The notes: generated by a model from the letters alone, not told the origin. 64,000 nt of DNA from Sphingomonas echinoides ATCC 14820 (GCF_000241465.1 NZ_JH584235.1:2227025-2291024), one strand, 5' to 3'. Numbered from the stretch's first letter, positions 47,546 through 57,630 are shown. Made by a program: numbers and translations.

Positions 47546-50137
47546 ATGGCGCGGCGCTTTTTCGACGATCTCCTCGCCGGCGTGTTCGGTGACAGCAAGC
47601 GTCCCGACGCGCAGCAGCCGGATCTCGCGGTCCCGATGCTCGCGCATTGGCTGCCCTATCGCAGCTACGATCCGAAGACGGGTATCTTCTACAACAGCGC
47701 GTCGCGCGGATTTGTGATCGAGGCGGCGCCACTGGTTGGAGCCGACGAGCGCACCGGCGAAATCCTGGCACAGTTCCTATCCGAGGGCATTCCAGCACCG
47801 GGATGTTTGCAGTTCCACCAGTGGATGTCACCGCGCATCGGCGAGCGGCTCTCGAAATGGTATCTGCCGCGCTATTCGGCCCGCGGCGTCTACGAACGGA
47901 TGGCCAAGCACCGCGTCGATTTTCTGACGGACGGTGTCTGGGACTCGTTATCGGCCGACGCGCCATTCTGCCTCCGCAACCACCGTGTCGCAATTTCTTA
48001 CTCGACCCCAGAATCGTCGAGCGTGTCTGTCGAGCAGATCGTCTCGGTGATGGAAGGGATCATCTCTTCGCTTGCGTCGATCAACGTCGCGGCGCGCACG
48101 ATGGACCCGGTGGCACTGATCGGATGGATCGACGACATCACGTCGCCGACCACCGCCGCCGGCGATGACGCCGTCAGCTACAATCCGCTCGATCCGATCG
48201 CGGACCAGGCGATCCGCCGCGACATCGAGTTGCAGGTCGAGCCGGACCGGATGTTGCTACGGACCGAGCGCTTCCGGCCGACCGGAAAGACGGTCAAGGG
48301 CGCGCCGGAGATCGGCGAAATCTATCCCGACGTGTTCGATGTCCGGTCGTTTTCTGTCCGCAATCTGCCGACGCGCTGGGCGCCGTGGGACGTGGCGCGT
48401 CTGATCGGTGACATGTTCACCGACAAGCTCCGCATGCCGTGTCCGGTCGCGACGAACCTTTGCATCGATTTCCCCGACGCCCAGGCCTCGACCAACAAGG
48501 CGAGCTACAAGTTCATGCGGACGACGAGCCTCGCCGATTCAAAGTCGTCGAGATTCCTGCCACAGTTGCGCGACCAATCTCAGGAGTGGCGCTACGTCAA
48601 CGAGGAGATCCGGCAGGGTCGCAAGCTCGTCCGGGTATTTTTTAGCGTCACCGCCTTTTCGCCCAAGGGCAGGGGTGACAGCAACGAGCGCGTGCTCAAG
48701 TCGGTATATCGGGCTGCAGGCTGGGACCTGCTCGACGACCGCTACCTGCAGGTCATGGGGCTGCTCTGCGCGATGCCGATGACGATGGCCAACGGCCTGT
48801 CGAAGGACCTCGAGCGCATGAAGCGGATGCGAACGCTGCTCACCACGACGGCGGCCAATCTGGCACCGATTCAGGGCGAATATCTGGGCGGCCAGATACC
48901 CCATTTGCTGTTGATCGGCCGGCGTGGCCAGCCCTTCTTCTGGAGCCCGTTCGAGAATGCCGCCGGCAACCACAATGTCGCGGTCTTCGGCAAGTCGGGT
49001 TCAGGCAAGTCGGTCGCGCTCCAGGAGCTGTGCGGCTCGCTCTGCGGCGCCGGTGCGAAGGTGGTCGTGATCGACGACGGCCGCTCGTTCGAGCACTCGG
49101 CAAAGCTGCAGGGCGGCGCCTTCGTCGAATTCACAATGAGCTCGGGCTTCTGCCTCAATCCCTTCTCGATGATCGACCAGGCTCAGGCTGCTGAGGACGA
49201 AGACTATCTCCTCGACTGCATGGCGATGCTCAAAGCGATCATCAATCAGATGTCGCGCCACATCAACGTGCTCGATGACACCGAGCGAGGCCTGATCGAC
49301 GGTGCGGTCAACCAAGTCTGGGAGGAGCATGGCAGCAAGGGCTCGATCGATCTGGTGATCGCAGCCCTGGAGGCGACCGGCAACGTGCTGGCATCCAATC
49401 TCGGGATCGCGATGCGGCCCTTCTCGTCGGGAGGCACGTACGGGCGCTTTTTTCAGGGTGAAGTCTCGTTCGAGCTGCAAGCGCAGCTCACCGTCTTCGA
49501 ACTGTCTGACCTGTCGGCGCGCGAGGAACTGCGCAGCGTCGTGCTGACCGCGATCATGTTCATGTCGCAGCAGATGATGCGCAAACTTGATCGCTCGATC
49601 CCCAAGGCGCTTCTGCTCGACGAGGCGTGGCAGATGCTCCGTGGCGGCGCGATGGCCGACTTCATCGAGACCTATGCTCGCACTTGCCGGAAATACGGCG
49701 CGTCGCTGGTCACCGCGACCCAGTCACTCAATGATTACTACAAGTCGGCCGGCTCGATCGCCGCGCTCGAGAACTCGGACTGGTTCGTCATCCTCCAGCA
49801 AAAGCCGGAGACGATCGCGGATTTCAAGAAGCACGATCGCTTCGAGATGGACGATTACACCGACGCCTTGCTGCGGTCGCTGAAGCGCAATGGCTTCGAA
49901 TATTCGGACATCATGATCAAAGGGCCCGATACGCTCGCTGTCGGCCGCCTCGTGCTCGATCCCTATTCGGCCACGCTCTTCTCCTCGAGCCCGAGGACAT
50001 TCGCTGCGATCGACGCGCTGATCGCAGAGGGCATGAGCATGGACGAAGCGATCGAGCGGATCGCCTTTCCCGACAATCCCGAAAAATGGGTGAGCAATCT
50101 CGTCGAGGCGGACGAGATCGCGATCGCCGCGGAGTAG
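47546..50137 (+). CDS. traC: T4SS ATPase TraC
   Basis: 863-residue VirB4-type ATPase that powers pilus assembly. Walker A GKSGSGKS (482-489); Walker B region KALLLDEAWQML (about 685-697); TraC N-terminal domain with YDPKTGIFYN. Cytoplasmic, membrane-associated. One base after traV. Confidence 0.95.
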   Translation: MARRFFDDLLAGVFGDSKRPDAQQPDLAVPMLAHWLPYRSYDPKTGIFYNSASRGFVIEAAPLVGADERTGEILAQFLSEGIPAPGCLQFHQWMSPRIGERLSKWYLPRYSARGVYERMAKHRVDFLTDGVWDSLSADAPFCLRNHRVAISYSTPESSSVSVEQIVSVMEGIISSLASINVAARTMDPVALIGWIDDITSPTTAAGDDAVSYNPLDPIADQAIRRDIELQVEPDRMLLRTERFRPTGKTVKGAPEIGEIYPDVFDVRSFSVRNLPTRWAPWDVARLIGDMFTDKLRMPCPVATNLCIDFPDAQASTNKASYKFMRTTSLADSKSSRFLPQLRDQSQEWRYVNEEIRQGRKLVRVFFSVTAFSPKGRGDSNERVLKSVYRAAGWDLLDDRYLQVMGLLCAMPMTMANGLSKDLERMKRMRTLLTTTAANLAPIQGEYLGGQIPHLLLIGRRGQPFFWSPFENAAGNHNVAVFGKSGSGKSVALQELCGSLCGAGAKVVVIDDGRSFEHSAKLQGGAFVEFTMSSGFCLNPFSMIDQAQAAEDEDYLLDCMAMLKAIINQMSRHINVLDDTERGLIDGAVNQVWEEHGSKGSIDLVIAALEATGNVLASNLGIAMRPFSSGGTYGRFFQGEVSFELQAQLTVFELSDLSAREELRSVVLTAIMFMSQQMMRKLDRSIPKALLLDEAWQMLRGGAMADFIETYARTCRKYGASLVTATQSLNDYYKSAGSIAALENSDWFVILQQKPETIADFKKHDRFEMDDYTDALLRSLKRNGFEYSDIMIKGPDTLAVGRLVLDPYSATLFSSSPRTFAAIDALIAEGMSMDEAIERIAFPDNPEKWVSNLVEADEIAIAAE

Positions 50138-50141
50138 GATC

Positions 50142-50507
50142 ATGGCGACGGACGCTGACGATGTGACGACCTCCATTACGCGCAAGGGCAGGTTGACGGC
50201 GGCCGAGTGGCGGTCCGTCCTCTACTTCACGCTCCATGGGTTTGGATTCTTAGGTAGCACGTTGCTGATCACCTGGGGGCTGTTCTTCCTGTTCTTCCTC
50301 GCGATCGGGGGCTTCTCCTTCGACGGCTTCATCCACCAGCTCAACAATTTCACCACGCGCTATGTCGCCGCCGATCAGGCCCGGACCGGCGCATTTCTCA
50401 ACATTTTCGCGATCGCGCACATGATCCTCTCGGCGGCCATCATCACCTTCCGCCGGGATCGCATCCTGCCCGACCGCACGCAGGAAGGGACCCGCGATCA
50501 TGGCTGA
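50142..50507 (+). CDS. T4SS-operon membrane protein, unknown
   Basis: 121 residues with two hydrophobic helices (about 35-60 and 88-103). No recognised family. Between traC and trbI, in the same operon, overlapping trbI by eight bases. Likely an accessory inner-membrane protein. Confidence 0.65.
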   Translation: MATDADDVTTSITRKGRLTAAEWRSVLYFTLHGFGFLGSTLLITWGLFFLFFLAIGGFSFDGFIHQLNNFTTRYVAADQARTGAFLNIFAIAHMILSAAIITFRRDRILPDRTQEGTRDHG

Positions 50508-51186
50508 TCAACCCGAACTCGACCTCCCGCCCGCACCTCCCGCGTCCCAAGCCGCGCTTCCAAAGCGCCGGGTTGGCTTTGGAGGCTTCACGCGACAGCA
50601 GATCATCATCGGCCTGGTCATGTTGGCGCTGTTGATCTGGGGGATGTGGGTCACGCGCGCTCTCACGGCGCCGAAGCAGGATCACATCGTCTCGGCCAGG
50701 CTGTCGGCGCTGGTGGGCGATTATGTCGAGGCCCAGCGATTTTCGGGCTCACCGCCCGATCGGGTCCAGGCCGAGATGAGGGCTTTCATGTCTTCGCTCG
50801 ACAAGGAGCTGCAACGCCGGAGCGAGGGCGGGCAAGTCGTGCTGGTCGGCGAGGCGGTCCTCACCAAGAATGTGCCGGACATCACGGAGAGCCTGAAGAA
50901 GGCGGTGTTCGCGTCCGGGGTTCCGGAGCCGAAACGCGTTTCCGTCGAGCAGCTGCAGCGCATGCAGGAGCTGTCGGCCGCTCAGGCTGCTCTCATCGCC
51001 GCGCGGCAACCGCCCTTGGCACCGTCGGGACAGATCGACCCTATGGCTGGTGCGCAGGCGATCTCTCCGCAGGATCCGTCCGCCAGCGGTTCGTTCGCGC
51101 AACCGTTGCCGCAGCCGGCGCCTGGGCAGGTGTCCGGACCGTCGGTCTCAACCTTTGGAGGCCCCGATGGCAACGGCGGTCAGTGA
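50500..51186 (+). CDS. trbI: T4SS protein TrbI (F-type)
   Basis: 228 residues: one membrane helix (QIIIGLVMLALLIWGMWV), then a periplasmic domain with GQVVLVGEAVLTKNVPDIT, the F-type TrbI signature, and a Pro/Gln-rich C-terminus. Involved in pilus retraction in F. Longer than F TrbI (about 128) because of the tail. Confidence 0.85.
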   Translation: MADQPELDLPPAPPASQAALPKRRVGFGGFTRQQIIIGLVMLALLIWGMWVTRALTAPKQDHIVSARLSALVGDYVEAQRFSGSPPDRVQAEMRAFMSSLDKELQRRSEGGQVVLVGEAVLTKNVPDITESLKKAVFASGVPEPKRVSVEQLQRMQELSAAQAALIAARQPPLAPSGQIDPMAGAQAISPQDPSASGSFAQPLPQPAPGQVSGPSVSTFGGPDGNGGQ

Positions 51187-51703
51187 GCTCTCCGCCCCAC
51201 GCTGGCGGCCGCGCAAGCGCCTGTGGGCGATGCTGGTCGTTGCGCTCGTCGGAACGGGGCTAGTTAGTGCGATGAGCTCATGGCGCGACGGCCACGTCTT
51301 CCTCATCAACGCGAGCGATTCCCTCCCCAATTGGGCTTTCCTCATCCGCCGGCACCAACCGCCGGCGCGCGGCGACTACGTGTTCTTCGATCCGCCGCAG
51401 AGCGCGCTTCTGCGCCGCCATTTTGGGACGAAACCTCAGATGTTCGGCAAGATCGTCTATGGCATGCCGGGCGATGTGGTCGCGCACCGCGGAATGGTCG
51501 TGACGATCAACGGCAAGCCCATCGGGCAGATGAAACCGCTCACGCGCTTTGGCGAGCCACTGACGCCGGGCGCGGAGGGCGCGATCCCCTCGGGTTGCTA
51601 TTATGCCGGGTCTCCCCACCGCGATGGGTTCGACAGCCGTTACGCCGAAATCGGTTTCGTCTGCGGCCGCCAGATTGTCGGTGTCGGGGAGCCCGTGCTG
51701 TGA
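51167..51703 (+). CDS. traF: S26-family signal peptidase (TraF-type)
   Basis: 178 residues, N-terminal helix, then the catalytic Ser region NASDSLPNWAFLI, GDYVFF, and the Lys region KIVYGMPGDVV typical of TraF/S26C peptidases that mature pilins in P-type systems. Probably processes TraA. ATG follows TTTGGAGG. Overlaps trbI by 20 bases and traW by GTGA. Distinct from the thioredoxin-like TraF at 56803. Confidence 0.88.
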   Translation: MATAVSELSAPRWRPRKRLWAMLVVALVGTGLVSAMSSWRDGHVFLINASDSLPNWAFLIRRHQPPARGDYVFFDPPQSALLRRHFGTKPQMFGKIVYGMPGDVVAHRGMVVTINGKPIGQMKPLTRFGEPLTPGAEGAIPSGCYYAGSPHRDGFDSRYAEIGFVCGRQIVGVGEPVL

Positions 51704-52356
51704 AGCGGCTGCTCGGCGTTGGTGGAGCGGCCGTGCTCCTCGGTATAGCCGCCTTTGCCATGAGCCCTGCGCGCATCGAGGCGCGTGACTATGGGCAGAC
51801 TGGCCAGGCCTTCCCGGTCATCGAGCCGGATCTGCTTTCGACGATCGAAGCGCGGTTGAAACGCGCTGAGGCGACCGGCGAACTCGCGCGCACCAACGAG
51901 ATGTTCGCCAAGCGCGTCGAAGCGAAGGTTCGGCGACCCACTCCCGTTGCGGGTCTTTCACCTGCGACCGAGACCAGAGACTGGACCTATGACCCGACTG
52001 TCCAGCTCGAGCACGATATTCGTGACCAGAAGGGCAACCTCATCGGCCGCGCCGGACAGCGCATCAATCCGCTCGACTTCGTCGCGATCAAACAGGCGCT
52101 CGTGTTCGTCGATGGCGACGATGCAAATCAGATCGCCTGGGCCACGAGCCGGTACACCGATCTCAATGCCAAGATCATTTTCGTCAGCGGCTCGCCAATC
52201 GAGGAGATGACGAACCGGAAACGCCGCTTCTACTTCGACCAGGAGGGCAAGCTCACCTCACGTTTCGGCATCGAACACACGCCCGCGGTCGTGCAGCAGA
52301 ACGGTCGCGTGATGCGAGTGTCCGAGCAGGTGCTAAAGAAGGGGAGGGCCGGCTGA
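51700..52356 (+). CDS. traW: T4SS protein TraW
   Basis: 218 residues, GTG start, signal peptide (VLLGIAAFAMSPARIEA). Motifs DYGQTGQAFPVIEPDLL at the mature N-terminus and GQRINPLDF match TraW, a periplasmic protein for F-pilus assembly that works with TrbC. Its last base is the first base of the next gene. Confidence 0.88.
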   Translation: MKRLLGVGGAAVLLGIAAFAMSPARIEARDYGQTGQAFPVIEPDLLSTIEARLKRAEATGELARTNEMFAKRVEAKVRRPTPVAGLSPATETRDWTYDPTVQLEHDIRDQKGNLIGRAGQRINPLDFVAIKQALVFVDGDDANQIAWATSRYTDLNAKIIFVSGSPIEEMTNRKRRFYFDQEGKLTSRFGIEHTPAVVQQNGRVMRVSEQVLKKGRAG

Positions 52357-52625
52357 TGCCGCTTTGGCTCGATCTTCTTCGAACGCCGATGGCTGCACCG
52401 GAGACCCCGGTGCTTCGTCGCATGCGGTTCACCTGGCAGGCGCTATGCCTCACTAGCGCGCTCGTCGTTGGTCTCTTCTCGCCGCTCCGCCACGCGATTG
52501 GCCGCGTGGCGCCAATCGGCGCCGCCCTGATCCTGTTCGCGACCGCCGCACACACCTGTCTTTACCTGCTCCGAAAGCAGCGCGCCGACCGAGCTTTCCT
52601 TGAAAGCGTGGGAGGCGGCGAATGA
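52356..52625 (+). CDS. Small membrane protein in the tra operon
   Basis: 89 residues, two helices (about 28-44 and 52-70). No family recognised. Shares one base with traW (TGATG) and overlaps traU by ATGA, so it is translated with them. Confidence 0.6.
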   Translation: MPLWLDLLRTPMAAPETPVLRRMRFTWQALCLTSALVVGLFSPLRHAIGRVAPIGAALILFATAAHTCLYLLRKQRADRAFLESVGGGE

Positions 52626-53644
52626 CCGGGCTGCCTCGCCGCCTGTTCGGCCTCTTCGCGTTCTTGCTTGCGATGATCGCTCTGGCGCCCCCGGCAACCG
52701 CGGCCGGGCCGACCTGCAGTGGCAAGTTCGTCAATCCGATCACCGATGTCTGCTGGTCCTGCCTCTTCCCGCTGTCCGTCGGCGCCTTGAGGATTTGGCC
52801 GAGCAGCCGTCCCGATCCCAGCAATCCCGCGTCGCCGATCTGCGCCTGCGCCGACCCGCTCCCTCGCATCGGCATATCGGTCGGGTTCTGGGAGCCGGCG
52901 CGCCTCGCGGATGTGACGATGAAGCCGTGGTGTTTCCCCAACCTTGGCGGCATCCGGATCGCGCCCGGATTCGATATCGGTCAGGGCTATCTGACCGGGC
53001 CGTCCATGGTCGGCGGCCGCTCTCAAAGTACGGCAAAATGGCACGTCCACTGGTATGTCTATCCGCTTCTCTACTGGATGGAGATCCTGACCGACTTCGC
53101 CTGTTTCGAGCAGGCGTCGTTCGATATCGCCTACATGACCGAAGTCGACCCGCTCTGGCAGGATGACTCGCTGGCAGCGCTCATCAATCCCGAGGCGATC
53201 GTCTTCGCCAATCCCATCGCGCAGGCTGCCTGCGCCGGCGATTGCATCGCCGGCACCGTCCATCTGCCACTCGATCCGCTGTTCTGGTGCGCCGGCTGTC
53301 AGGGCTCGATGTATCCGCTCAACGGGAACATCCCGTCCTCGATCGGGCACGTCCAGTCCTCGCGGCTCGCGCTCTCGCGGTTCGCTTTCAAGATGCACCG
53401 TGAGGCGCTTGCCTGGGGGACGATGGGATCGGCCGGGCTCTGCAAGAAGTATCTGATGCCGATCATGCGCAAGCAGCAATATCGCTTCCAGATGGTCAAC
53501 CCGATCCCGACCGTGAGCGGGCGCTTCGCCTGCTCCGCTATCGGTGCTTCCACCATGCCGCCCGACGCTGGACGTGCCTATCCCGCCGGCGGCGAGGACA
53601 TGGGCTACCTCGTCTGGCGCAAGCGCAATTGCTGCGTGCTCTAG
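52622..53644 (+). CDS. traU: T4SS protein TraU
   Basis: 340 residues with signal peptide. Cys-rich periplasmic protein: NPITDVCWSCLFPLSVG, CACADPLPRIGI and YPLNGNIPSSIGHVQSSRLA are TraU hallmarks. Needed for DNA transfer. Disulfides are probably handled by the operon's DsbC-like protein. Confidence 0.93.
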   Translation: MTGLPRRLFGLFAFLLAMIALAPPATAAGPTCSGKFVNPITDVCWSCLFPLSVGALRIWPSSRPDPSNPASPICACADPLPRIGISVGFWEPARLADVTMKPWCFPNLGGIRIAPGFDIGQGYLTGPSMVGGRSQSTAKWHVHWYVYPLLYWMEILTDFACFEQASFDIAYMTEVDPLWQDDSLAALINPEAIVFANPIAQAACAGDCIAGTVHLPLDPLFWCAGCQGSMYPLNGNIPSSIGHVQSSRLALSRFAFKMHREALAWGTMGSAGLCKKYLMPIMRKQQYRFQMVNPIPTVSGRFACSAIGASTMPPDAGRAYPAGGEDMGYLVWRKRNCCVL

Positions 53645-53655
53645 GGGGTCTGACG

Positions 53656-54399
53656 ATGCGCTATCTCACCATCGGCATCCTCGCAGTCCTTGGTGCCGCT
53701 GGCGTGTCGGCGCTGCTCGCGCAGACCGTCGACGGCGTGGACGTCCAGGCGATCAAGAAGCGTTCGACCGATCTCGCCGCAGAAGCGCAAGCCTTCGTCG
53801 ACCAGGTCAAGGACAGGGGCGACCAGTTCCGGGAAGAAGCCGCTCAGGTTCGCGAGGGCGGCACCGAAAATATGCGCAAGGTTGCGACGATCGATCTTCC
53901 AAAGGGTCCGGCAGGACCGGTCGATTTCGACGAGATCGTGAAGGGCGCGTCCCAGAATGCGAGCGCAAAGGGTGGGGAAGCGCCACAGTTCATCGTCTTC
54001 GCAAGCCTGTCGATGCCCGACGCGACGCTGAAACAGCTCGTGCGCGACACCTCAAGCGCAGGCGGCGTGGTCGTGTTCAGGGGCTTTCCGAACAATTCGG
54101 CGAAGGAGTTCGTGACGCGGCTCGGCAAGGTTGTCGACAAGGGGCAGTTCGCCAGTATTGGCATCGATCCCCGACTCTTCCGCGCGTTCGATGTTCAAGC
54201 CGTCCCAACCTACATCACGGTCTCGTCCGACTTCGACCTATGCGCCGGCTTCTCCTGTCAGACCAAGGTGCCGCCTTATGACCGCATGATCGGCAACGTG
54301 ACGGTTGAATATGCTCTTTCGACCTTCGCCGAGGGAAGTGGCCCCGGCGCGCGTGTGGCCGCGGTGGCGCTCTCGAACATGAAGCGCGATCGGCAATGA
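53656..54399 (+). CDS. trbC: T4SS protein TrbC (F-type)
   Basis: 247 residues, N-terminal signal. The motif FIVFASLSMPDATLKQLV and RGFPNNSAKEFV belong to F-type TrbC, a thioredoxin-fold periplasmic protein that pairs with TraW. ATG at 53656 replaces an upstream frame start inside traU. Overlaps traN by ATGA. Confidence 0.88.
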   Translation: MRYLTIGILAVLGAAGVSALLAQTVDGVDVQAIKKRSTDLAAEAQAFVDQVKDRGDQFREEAAQVREGGTENMRKVATIDLPKGPAGPVDFDEIVKGASQNASAKGGEAPQFIVFASLSMPDATLKQLVRDTSSAGGVVVFRGFPNNSAKEFVTRLGKVVDKGQFASIGIDPRLFRAFDVQAVPTYITVSSDFDLCAGFSCQTKVPPYDRMIGNVTVEYALSTFAEGSGPGARVAAVALSNMKRDRQ

Positions 54400-56231
54400 T
54401 CGCGCGGCGCCTCTTGGGAGGATTGTGCGCGCTGCTGCTCACGACTGAGCCCGTCGCCGCGCAGGAGATGACGGTCGACCAAGCCCGTGCTGAGGGCAGG
54501 GCGATGGCCCAGGAGAAGAGGAACGACTCCTCGCTGGTTCCTTCGAGCGACGCGCAGGCTGCGGCCGTTCCTGGCTACACAGGCACCAGCCAGCCACAGA
54601 CGACCTATTATGACGACCCTGACAAGCTCGTCGCAGACGCCCAGGCGCTGAAGTCATCAGACCAAAGCTACCGGGTCACAACGGACGCCGATCACACCCG
54701 CGCGACATTCAGCAACGCCGAGATCCTGGCGACGACGAACCGCGCAACGACCGTCGAAAGCGACCCGTCGGCCTATCTCGCAGGCGAGGCGTATAGCAGC
54801 ACCAGCGGAAGCTGCACGCCGCTTCCGCCGGGCTCAGGAACGAGCGGATACTACGAGGCCACATGCAACCAAGGAACTAAGATCGAGCAGGAGTCCCGAT
54901 CGTGCTCGATCACGATGGTGCCCGAGACCACGACAGTCGACGCGTACAAGTTCTTTGTCGTGCCTAATGGAGCGTACGGCACCCCCTTTGCGCGATATGA
55001 TGCGATGGCGCCGCACCTGGCTTCTGGTGTCTGCCGGCCGACGGGCATCGTGATGCAGGCTTGTCAGGCTCACAGGATTTACGGCGTTTCGACGAACAAA
55101 TTCTGCGACGATTATAACGCCACCGAGTATGTCTGCTCTGAGAACCTGACCGATCTCTCCCTTCTTCCAAGCCCGATCACGGGCCAAGGCTGGCACGCCA
55201 AGACGACCGAAACCCAGGTGACCACCAAAAGGGTCGATGGTTGCGGAGCCATGGCCGGCGATACGATGTGCACGGCCGATGCCGCCGGGGAAGTCTGCAC
55301 CGAAGGCCCGGAGACCCGGATGATCGACGGCGTACCTGTCACGCAATCGTGCTGGGCGTGGAAGCGCAACTTCACTTGCAATGTCATGTCGGCGGGCAAC
55401 GATTGCGGCGATCTGGAGAGCAATCGGTCCTGCACGTTCCTTCGTGAAGATTGCCTTGATGATCCGCAGAGTGGGGCCTGCAAGGTCGCGGAGAAAGTGT
55501 ATCGCTGCCCGACCCCATCGAGCACGGTCGGGGGCGACAAGCAGTATATATGCGGGGACGACGTCTACTGCATCAACGGCGATTGCGAGCCGATCGTCCG
55601 CGAGGCGTCGACCGAGTTCAGGGACGCGCTCGTCGGCCTTCATGCACTCGATCAAGCCGGCAAGGAGTTCAACGAAGCCGATTTCAAGGTTTTCACCGGC
55701 ACACGCGAGACCTGCCACAAACCCGTATTCGGCTTAATCAATTGTTGCGCGGGAAAGGTGTCCGGTCTCGTGCCGCTCGGTGCTGGTGCAGCCGCGCTCG
55801 CCGGCGGGCCGGCCGCGATCGCCGCTTTCGCCACGCCGTTCCTTGTCCTGTTCGCATGTAGCCAGGACGAGATGAAGCTCGACATCAAAGATCGGATGGG
55901 CCTTTGCCATAATCTCGGCAGCTATTGCTCGTCGAGCTTCCTCGGGATCTGTTCGACCAAGCGAACCGCCTATTGCTGTTTCGAGAGCAAGCTTTCGCGC
56001 GTCCTGCAAGAGCAGGGCCGCCCACAGCTCGGCAAGCCTTGGGGTAGCGCGAAAAAGGAGCAGTGTCAGGGCTTCACCGTCGACGAGTTCGCGAGGCTCG
56101 ACCTGTCGGTAATGGATTTCACCGATGTTTATTCCGACTTCATGGATGCAGCGAAGCTGCCCGATGAGGTCCAGACCATGTCCGAAATTCAGGACAAGAT
56201 TCAGGACTATTATGATCTTCACGGCAAATGA
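54396..56231 (+). CDS. traN: T4SS mating-pair stabilisation protein TraN
   Basis: 611 residues, signal peptide ending near EPVAAQ, and more than twenty Cys. Motifs include SCWAWKRNFTCN, LINCCAGKVSG and a TraN C-terminus with KEQCQGFTVDEF. Outer-membrane protein that stabilises donor-recipient contacts. Overlaps trbC by ATGA. Confidence 0.92.
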   Translation: MIARRLLGGLCALLLTTEPVAAQEMTVDQARAEGRAMAQEKRNDSSLVPSSDAQAAAVPGYTGTSQPQTTYYDDPDKLVADAQALKSSDQSYRVTTDADHTRATFSNAEILATTNRATTVESDPSAYLAGEAYSSTSGSCTPLPPGSGTSGYYEATCNQGTKIEQESRSCSITMVPETTTVDAYKFFVVPNGAYGTPFARYDAMAPHLASGVCRPTGIVMQACQAHRIYGVSTNKFCDDYNATEYVCSENLTDLSLLPSPITGQGWHAKTTETQVTTKRVDGCGAMAGDTMCTADAAGEVCTEGPETRMIDGVPVTQSCWAWKRNFTCNVMSAGNDCGDLESNRSCTFLREDCLDDPQSGACKVAEKVYRCPTPSSTVGGDKQYICGDDVYCINGDCEPIVREASTEFRDALVGLHALDQAGKEFNEADFKVFTGTRETCHKPVFGLINCCAGKVSGLVPLGAGAAALAGGPAAIAAFATPFLVLFACSQDEMKLDIKDRMGLCHNLGSYCSSSFLGICSTKRTAYCCFESKLSRVLQEQGRPQLGKPWGSAKKEQCQGFTVDEFARLDLSVMDFTDVYSDFMDAAKLPDEVQTMSEIQDKIQDYYDLHGK

Positions 56232-56601
56232 CCGTCGGCCGGCCGCGTCAGGCGCCCGGCACGAGTGGGACATGTCAATCTTCGAGCTGGCGATTTTCGT
56301 TGGCACCGATCGCGCCAAGACGCCCGCGCGCGCTGACTTCTTGTCGGAGTTCCTAGCCGGCTGGATCGACTGCAAGATCGCGGTCGAAGACATCGATCGG
56401 GCACTTTCGAACATGATCGATAGCGGATGGCTGGCGGTGGTCGGAGAGCGGTTGATGCCGACGGAGAAAGGCCGCCGCGCCGCCGGTGTGTTGCTCAATG
56501 GAGTGATCGGGATGGTCGACCAGGCGGATGCTGCTGAAAGGCGCTTCGCCAATGTGGATCGTGCAGAGGCTCGCAAAAAGGGAATCGGATCATGGTTTTG
56601 A
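56212..56601 (+). CDS. Small winged-helix-like hypothetical protein
   Basis: 129 residues from ATG 56212, or 109 from ATG 56272 (MSIFELAIF). FLAGWIDCKIAVEDIDRAL and DSGWLAVVGERLMPTEKGRR suggest a winged-helix fold like PadR-type domains. Overlaps the end of traN. No known F counterpart; possibly regulatory. Confidence 0.6.
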   Translation: MIFTANDRRPAASGARHEWDMSIFELAIFVGTDRAKTPARADFLSEFLAGWIDCKIAVEDIDRALSNMIDSGWLAVVGERLMPTEKGRRAAGVLLNGVIGMVDQADAAERRFANVDRAEARKKGIGSWF

Positions 56602-56802
56602 CGTTCGTTCAGCTGCCGGCGCTGATCGCACTTCTGTCAGCTTTGCCGCCCGCGAAGCCGGCCACATCACGCGGCTGTGGAGCCGCTGCCGTCCCCAGTG
56701 ATGTCGATTGCTGCATCCACCTTGCGCTCTGGGACGGCCAAGCTGCGCACCCACAGCATCCTTCCACGCAATCCGCTGTATCCAACGAAAGGACGTCCAG
56801 CG

Positions 56803-57630
56803 ATGCCAAGATTCGCTAGGCTTTCGATGCTCCTGCTGGGCCTGCCGCCGGTCGGCACGGCGGTTCCGCTCCGAGCCCAAGAAACTACCGCCGCTCGCGA
56901 TGCGATTGAGCAGGACATGCCCGATGATTTCTATTGTGGAGAGCGTCGGCTCGGCCAGTGGTTCTATTGCGCGAAGCCGAAGCCGACCGAGACCCCGCTC
57001 AGCGCCGCGGCCGAGCCGCAGGTGAGCGCGGCCGATCGGATCGCGGCGATCGGCAGGCAGCTCGACGAATTGAAGGCGCGTGCGATCCTCGAGCCGAGCG
57101 AGGCCAACGTCATTGCCTATGTTCGCTTTCAACGTGAGCAGCTCGATCGCGCGTCCACCTTCTCCGATACCTGGCAGCGGGCGCTCTGGCAGAACCCCGA
57201 TCTCGACTACACGCTTCAACGACCTGTCTCGACGGTCGGCAAGCGCCTCTGGCTCGACAACCGCAAGGCGGACCGGGATGAGGTCTTGACTAACCTTGGG
57301 CAGCGATATGGCTTGTTCTATTTCTACGCGCAGAGCTGCGGCGCCTGCGAGGTGTTTGCGCCGATCCTCCGCTCGGTCACCGACAGCCACAGGATGACGG
57401 TGATGGCCGTCTCGATGGACGGCGGCCCGAACCGGGAATTTCCCAACTATGTGGTCGATTCTGGCCAACGAGCCCGCATGGGCGTGCCCGGCAATGAGAC
57501 GCCAGCGCTTGTCCTGTTTGACACGCAGACGAAGCGGACGATTCCGGTCGGCTACGGCGTGCTCAGTGCCGACGAGATCATGGACCGCATCTTTATGCTG
57601 ACTAACACGAAGGTGGGGAGCGATTATTGA
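56803..57630 (+). CDS. traF: T4SS thioredoxin-like protein TraF (F-type)
   Basis: 275 residues with signal peptide. N-terminal DDFYCGERRLGQWFYC and C-terminal thioredoxin-like YAQSCGACEVFAPIL with Cys179/Cys182 (CGAC), so it may be redox active, unlike F TraF, which lacks the pair and is closer to TrbB in this respect. ATG at 56803 chosen by signal peptide. Last base of its stop starts traH. Confidence 0.88.
   Translation: MPRFARLSMLLLGLPPVGTAVPLRAQETTAARDAIEQDMPDDFYCGERRLGQWFYCAKPKPTETPLSAAAEPQVSAADRIAAIGRQLDELKARAILEPSEANVIAYVRFQREQLDRASTFSDTWQRALWQNPDLDYTLQRPVSTVGKRLWLDNRKADRDEVLTNLGQRYGLFYFYAQSCGACEVFAPILRSVTDSHRMTVMAVSMDGGPNREFPNYVVDSGQRARMGVPGNETPALVLFDTQTKRTIPVGYGVLSADEIMDRIFMLTNTKVGSDY

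Noticed and set aside
56592..56819. 75-residue frame between the winged-helix gene and traF
   Set aside because: It has a hydrophobic N-terminus, but the rest is unordered and it overlaps the traF start; it could be leader sequence. Not supported enough to call.
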